The position numbers and the translations under genes were made by a program. Shown here in pieces: positions 4,556-7,881 of a stretch of 7,881 nt of DNA. Below the pieces are notes generated by a model that was not told where the DNA came from, made no database searches, and saw only the letters and a program-made list of their open reading frames with translations. Location: assembly GCA_001770785.1 (NCBI GenBank), contig MERZ01000092.1:1-7881 (forward strand), given 5' to 3'. Source of the DNA: Burkholderiales bacterium RIFCSPHIGHO2_12_FULL_61_11. Lineage in GTDB: Bacteria > Pseudomonadota > Gammaproteobacteria > Burkholderiales > Burkholderiaceae_C. How positions within the stretch are numbered: the stretch's first letter is position 1; every line of letters starts with the position of its first letter.

Positions 4556-5854
4556 TCAGACCATGGATAAGCTGCCAGCCTGCGAAATCACGGTTCGCTC
4601 AATCAGCCGGTCGTCCCCCAGCACAATCATTGCAAACAGCAGTTCATCCAAGCTGCCGGCCTGCGCGGTTTTGCGGGCCAGCAGCGGCGTGGCCTGCGGA
4701 TTGAGCACCACGAAGTCGGCCTCGCAGCCGGGCAGCAGGTTGCCGACCACGCCCTCCAGGCCCAGCGCCCGCGCCGCGCCAGCGGTGTGCTGCCACCACA
4801 AGTGCTGGGGGCCGAGCGACACGCCGCTCTTGCCCTGCCCTTCCCGGCCCACGTAATACGCCGCCAGCATGGTGTGAAACGGGCTGAAACTCGTGCCGCC
4901 GCCGACGTCGCTGGCCAGGCCGTACTGGAAACCTGCGCGATCGGCGGCCACATAGTCAAAAAAACCACTGCCAAGAAACAGGTTGCTGGTGGGGCTCACA
5001 GCCGCGGCCGCGCCGGTGTCGCGCAGCAGCGCCCGGTCTTCATCGTCGATGTGAAGGCAGTGCGCGTAAACGGCGCGCGGCCGCAGCAGGCCAAACTTGT
5101 CGTAGACACTCAAATAGCTGCGCGCGTCCGGATAAAGCTGGCGCACCCAGGCGATTTCGTCCTTGTTCTCGGCGGCGTGGGACTGGATCCACACGCCGGG
5201 ATATTTGGCGGCCAACTCACCCGCGCCGCTCAATTGCGCCGCGCTGCAACTGGGCACATAGCGCGGCGTGACGGCGTAGCCGAGCCGATCCACGCCGTGC
5301 CAGCGCTTGATGAGCGCTTCGGTGTCCATCAGGCTCTGCCGCGTTTCATCGCGCACGCCATCGGGGCAGTGCTGGTCCATCAGGCATTTGCCGGTGATCA
5401 GGCGCAGGCTGTGCTGCTGCGCCTCGGCAAACAGCGCGTTGACGGATGCGGGATGCGAAGTGGCAAATGACAGCGCCGTGGTGACGCCGTTACGCAGCAG
5501 TTCTGCGATGAAAAACCTGGCTGCCTGCGCACTGTATTCGGTGGCACAGAAGCGTTTTTCATGGGGAAAGGTGTATTTCTCAAGCCACGGCAGCAAGCCC
5601 TCGGCGGGTGAGCCGATCACGTCGAGTTGCGGGTAATGAATGTGCATGTCGACAAAGCCAGGCGCGATGATGCGGCCAGGCAGCTGCTCGGTGGGCACCT
5701 CGGCAAAGCGCGCCGCCAGTCCAGCGTAATTGCCCAGCGCTTTCACCCGCTGCCGTCCCTGGTCATCGGGTCCGACGACCAGCAGGCCGTCGGATTCCAG
5801 CATGGCTTCGGCGGGGCCAGAAAAATACAGAATCGGGGCACGATAGGCTTTCAT
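4556..5854 (-). CDS. guaD: Guanine deaminase
   Basis: A 432-residue cytoplasmic amidohydrolase that converts guanine to xanthine and ammonia, the entry to purine-ring breakdown. The TIM-barrel metal-site motifs are all present: PGFVDMHIHYPQ with H71 and H73, IQSHAAENKDEI with H226 and E229, VYAHCLHID with H264, and GLASDVGGGTSFS with D315. SPTSNLFLGSGFFDY and the PQLDVIGSPAEGLLPWL stretch are typical of guanine deaminases rather than other amidohydrolases. Length is normal and no defects are seen. ATG 5854 is preceded by GAGGTAGG at about 12 nt. The gene follows queE by 53 nt on the same strand and probably shares its transcript. Its 3' end lies about 70 nt from the decayed end of the cassette array, marking the chromosomal border. 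I see no clear hairpin terminator after it. Confidence 0.95.
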   Translation of the reverse strand: MKAYRAPILYFSGPAEAMLESDGLLVVGPDDQGRQRVKALGNYAGLAARFAEVPTEQLPGRIIAPGFVDMHIHYPQLDVIGSPAEGLLPWLEKYTFPHEKRFCATEYSAQAARFFIAELLRNGVTTALSFATSHPASVNALFAEAQQHSLRLITGKCLMDQHCPDGVRDETRQSLMDTEALIKRWHGVDRLGYAVTPRYVPSCSAAQLSGAGELAAKYPGVWIQSHAAENKDEIAWVRQLYPDARSYLSVYDKFGLLRPRAVYAHCLHIDDEDRALLRDTGAAAAVSPTSNLFLGSGFFDYVAADRAGFQYGLASDVGGGTSFSPFHTMLAAYYVGREGQGKSGVSLGPQHLWWQHTAGAARALGLEGVVGNLLPGCEADFVVLNPQATPLLARKTAQAGSLDELLFAMIVLGDDRLIERTVISQAGSLSMV

Positions 5855-5907
5855 GACCGCAAGCCTACCTCAGGTCGCCAGGCTCCTCGTTGAGCAAAAT
5901 TGGGACC

Positions 5908-6543
5908 TCATCGGATGCCCGTAATTTTGTGGGTCTGCAGGCTGAGCCGCCAGGCGGGCCGCTCCAGGCACAGTTGAATGCAGGCCTGGGTGTTGCGCTG
6001 CCGCTCGGCGTTATCCAAGGGCTGCAGGAAGCGGTGCATGAAGCTGGCGGCCTCCAGCTCGGCCAGATCGAGCTGCGGCTGGGGCCAGACCACCTTCAGT
6101 TCATGGCCCTGGCGTTGAATCCAGGGCGCGCCGGCCTTGGGGCTGACGCAAATCCAGTCGATGCCCTCGGGTGCGGCAATCGTGCCATTGGTTTCCACAG
6201 CAATCTGGAAGCCGCGTGCATGGAGCGCCTCAATCAGGGCGCCATCGACCTGCAGCAGCGGCTCGCCACCGGTCATCACGACAAAACGGTGCTGGCTGTG
6301 TCCGGCGGGCCACTGCGCTTCGATCTGGCGCGCCAGCGCGTCGGCATCAGCAAACTTGCCGCCCAGCGTGCCATCGGCCCCGACAAAATCCGTGTCGCAA
6401 AACTGGCAGACAGCGCTGGCCCGATCTGCCTCGCGGCCTGACCACAGATTGCAGCCGGCGAAGCGACAGAAAACGGCTGGCCTGCCGGCGTTGGCGCCCT
6501 CGCCCTGCAGGGTGTAAAAAATTTCCTTGATCTGGTAACTCAT
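5908..6543 (-). CDS. queE: 7-carboxy-7-deazaguanine synthase (radical SAM)
   Basis: A 211-residue radical SAM enzyme that rearranges 6-carboxytetrahydropterin to 7-carboxy-7-deazaguanine, the step that forms the deazapurine ring for queuosine in tRNA. The opening YQIKEIFYTLQGEGANAGRPAVFCRFAGCNL is diagnostic. The cluster-binding cysteines are C31, C46 and C49, spaced CX14CX2C. This is the variant spacing known from the Burkholderia multivorans enzyme, in place of the CX3CX2C common in radical SAM proteins. TGGEPLLQ (about 94-101), VETNGT and ICVSPKAG are the SAM and substrate segments. ATG 6543 is chosen since the family starts at this Tyr-Gln-Ile; an upstream ATG at 6630 would run through the preceding remnant gene. 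Only a weak ribosome site is seen, 14 nt after the upstream stop, so coupling to that frame is possible. Confidence 0.95.
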   Translation of the reverse strand: MSYQIKEIFYTLQGEGANAGRPAVFCRFAGCNLWSGREADRASAVCQFCDTDFVGADGTLGGKFADADALARQIEAQWPAGHSQHRFVVMTGGEPLLQVDGALIEALHARGFQIAVETNGTIAAPEGIDWICVSPKAGAPWIQRQGHELKVVWPQPQLDLAELEAASFMHRFLQPLDNAERQRNTQACIQLCLERPAWRLSLQTHKITGIR

Positions 6544-6557
6544 GGTGCTCTGCGTAC

Positions 6558-6767
6558 CTATTGGTTCAGCTTGCCCTGCACGCCCGGCACTAGAAAATTC
6601 ATGCCCAGATGGCCTTCTTCGTGCTGGCACACCCAGCCGGCCTCGGTGATGGGCGCGACATAGACGAAGCCTATTTTGAGTGGCGTTTTGCCAGCAGCCG
6701 GTGTCTGGGAAAAAACGGGAGAAACGAAACAGGCGGCCACGAGCGCAGCAGCGAGGTTTTTATACAT
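6558..6767 (-). pseudogene. Internally deleted BMP-family ABC substrate-binding protein
   Basis: This 69-codon frame joins the two ends of a basic-membrane-protein (BMP/PnrA-like) periplasmic binding protein. Residues 1-20 are a signal peptide (KNLAAALVAACFVSPVFS). Residues 29-52 (PLKIGFVYVAPITEAGW, then QHEEG) are the first strand and loop of the mature protein. From residue 54, LGMNFLVPGVQGKLNQ matches the extreme C-terminus of the family. Intact members have about 330-370 residues, so roughly 300 codons are missing, and the junction near residue 53 keeps the reading frame. It cannot bind a nucleoside, though a short secreted peptide could be made: AGAGGACC precedes ATG 6767 at a proper distance. 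Intact relatives bind nucleosides or purines for ABC importers, which fits its place just upstream of queE and guaD. A missing stretch through misassembly is less likely but possible. Confidence 0.8.
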
Positions 6768-6793
6768 GGTGGTCCTCTACATGGCCCCGGAAT

Positions 6794-6831
6794 AAAAAAA
6801 CCACCAGCGCGCCGAGACAGCACGCAGGCAG
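6794..6831 (-). terminator. Likely intrinsic terminator after the MFS gene
   Basis: Read on the minus strand, GCGTGC and GCGCGC pair around a 7-nt loop. After one mismatch the stem continues five more pairs with wobbles, followed at once by seven T. It lies about 10 nt beyond the MFS stop codon and before the BMP remnant, so it should separate the MFS transcript from the BMP remnant-queE-guaD unit. Confidence 0.6.
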
Positions 6832-6840
6832 GCGCATATT

Positions 6841-7881
6841 TTAACGTCTCACGACCGGGTAGGCCCTGACCAGCCAGCCATACAGGGCGGCGCCCAGCAA
6901 CAGCGCGGCGCCGGCAATTGCCAGTGACAGCGTAAAACCTTCGTTGGCGCTGCCGGTATGCCGCAGCAGCAAGGCCACCAGCGGCGGACCCAGAATCTGC
7001 CCCACGCCATAGGTGGCCGTGAGCAGACCCATGAAACTGGCGGCGTTGTCTGGGCGCAGACGGCGCACTTCCTGCATCGCAAAGAAAGTAATCGCGGTAA
7101 ACGGCACGCCCAGCAGCAGGCTGCCGACGACAAAGCCCGCCAGGCTGGGGCTCCAGAGGCTGGCCGCAATGCCGAGCGCCTGCGAAAAATAACAGGCGGC
7201 CAACAGCAGCCGAAAATCCTTGCCGGGTGGAATGCGCGTGGCCAGCAGCGCGCCCACCATCACGCCCAGGCCAAAAATCGGCCAGAACAAATCCAGCCAC
7301 GCGGAGCTGGGCAGCGCCGCCCGCGCAATCACCGGCAAGAAGGTGGCGGTGATGATGTAGCCAAAACCGGCCAGTCCGTAGGCCAGCGTCAACAGCGTCA
7401 TCTCGGCGTGGCCGTGCTGAAGCGGCGCGGCGCCCAACTCAGGGCCACCCGACACAAGCCGGGGAACCCGCGCAACCAGGCGCTCGTCACCCCGCAGGAT
7501 GCGCCACACCGCGCCGGTGAGCACAAAGGCCAGCACCCCAAAAATCAGCCATCCGGTAGCCGCGCTCCAGTGCCAGGCCACCATGGCGCTGGCAAACAGG
7601 CCACTCACTACAATGCCCGCGCCCGGCCCGGCATAAATGATGCCGCCCAGCGCCGGCACGCCGAGCTTGGCAAGGTGCGACAAGCACCAGCCCGACGTGT
7701 AGACAAAAACCACGGCGCTGGTCACTCCCGCTGCAAAGCGCAGCAGCGGCCAGGCCTGCGGAAAAGGCCATGCCATGGCGAGCGTCAGCACCCCCGTGGC
7801 CACCAGCCCGGCCCGCACCAGCGACGAATAGGCCAGCAGCGGCAGCCATTTGAACCGCGCCGACAGCCAGGGTTGCAGCGT
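6841..7881 (-). CDS. YbfB/YjiJ-like MFS transporter, 5' end outside the window
   Basis: The visible 346 codons are the C-terminal nine tenths or so of a major facilitator protein of the YbfB/YjiJ branch. The frame stays open to the window edge (TLQPWLSARFKWLPLLAYSSLV...), so the GTG at 7818 is an internal codon rather than the start. About ten hydrophobic spans are evident, among them GVLTLAMAWPF, FAAGVTSAVVFVYTSGWCLSHL, GGIIYAGPGAGIVVSGLFAS, TGWLIFGVLAFVLTGAVW, LAYGLAGFGYIITATFLPVIAR, LFWPIFGLGVMVGALLATRIP and LLLGVPFTAITFFAMQEVRRL. The Gly-rich IIYAGPGAGIVVSG segment and the second half's GFGYIITATFLPVIAR are typical of this branch. Substrate is unknown. Members are often annotated as putative drug or sugar exporters without proof. 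It ends with a hairpin terminator and is not obviously tied to the purine genes. Confidence 0.88.
   Translation of the reverse strand, partial: TLQPWLSARFKWLPLLAYSSLVRAGLVATGVLTLAMAWPFPQAWPLLRFAAGVTSAVVFVYTSGWCLSHLAKLGVPALGGIIYAGPGAGIVVSGLFASAMVAWHWSAATGWLIFGVLAFVLTGAVWRILRGDERLVARVPRLVSGGPELGAAPLQHGHAEMTLLTLAYGLAGFGYIITATFLPVIARAALPSSAWLDLFWPIFGLGVMVGALLATRIPPGKDFRLLLAACYFSQALGIAASLWSPSLAGFVVGSLLLGVPFTAITFFAMQEVRRLRPDNAASFMGLLTATYGVGQILGPPLVALLLRHTGSANEGFTLSLAIAGAALLLGAALYGWLVRAYPVVRR

Noticed and set aside
4787..5470. 227-codon plus-strand frame opposite guaD
   Set aside because: It lies antisense within an intact guanine deaminase carrying all metal ligands; GC-rich codon bias makes long antisense frames common.
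5890..6441. 183-codon plus-strand frame opposite queE
   Set aside because: Antisense shadow of queE, with no motif or ribosome site of its own.
6671..7300. 209-codon minus-strand frame overlapping the MFS gene and BMP remnant
   Set aside because: It is a different frame of the MFS coding region; the MFS frame has the transmembrane pattern and runs to the window edge.

Overview
The window looks like betaproteobacterial DNA, probably Burkholderiales and perhaps a Comamonadaceae member. That placement is an inference from the GC-rich right half, the style of the GuaD, QueE, BMP and YbfB-type proteins, and the integron content; no rRNA or other marker gene is present. It divides into two very different halves.

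Left half (about 1-4500): an integron gene-cassette array, all cassettes pointing rightwards. It shows in imperfect inverted repeats with the attC layout (5' core RYYYAAC, a stem with unpaired or bulged bases, 3' core GTTRRRY). The clearest are at 400-483, 1290-1355, 3622-3691 and 4247-4299. Weaker or damaged ones are at 1168-1223, 1713-1765, about 2133-2189 and 3032-3095. In order the cassettes carry: something unidentified left of 477; a small two-span membrane protein with a SHOCT tail plus an orphan 97-aa ORF; a 132-bp cassette with no gene; a 101-aa unknown protein; a truncated IS110/IS1111-type transposase lodged in an attC; a class I SAM-dependent methyltransferase; an AHSA1/SRPBCC protein; a BrnT/BrnA toxin-antitoxin pair with its own promoter and a palindromic operator; and a frameshifted, truncated second AHSA1/SRPBCC gene. 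No integron integrase is visible, so this is either the distal end of a chromosomal integron whose intI lies to the left, or an integrase-less cassette cluster (CALIN).

Right half (about 4556-7881): ordinary chromosomal genes, all on the minus strand. In transcription order they are a YbfB/YjiJ-like MFS transporter (5' end outside the window) followed by a likely intrinsic terminator, a BMP-family substrate-binding protein gene collapsed by an in-frame internal deletion to 69 codons, queE (7-carboxy-7-deazaguanine synthase) and guaD (guanine deaminase). The last three are closely spaced and probably co-transcribed. GuaD and BMP proteins fit purine uptake and salvage; QueE belongs to queuosine synthesis.

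The most notable points are the mosaic cassette array, the IS remnant inside an attC, the BrnTA cassette whose 27-bp palindrome covers the -10 box and the start codon, two AHSA1 cassettes on either side of that toxin-antitoxin cassette with the outer one decayed, and the internally deleted BMP gene. I saw no sign of a wholly new defence or mobile system; novelty is limited to the unknown cassette proteins and the array architecture.
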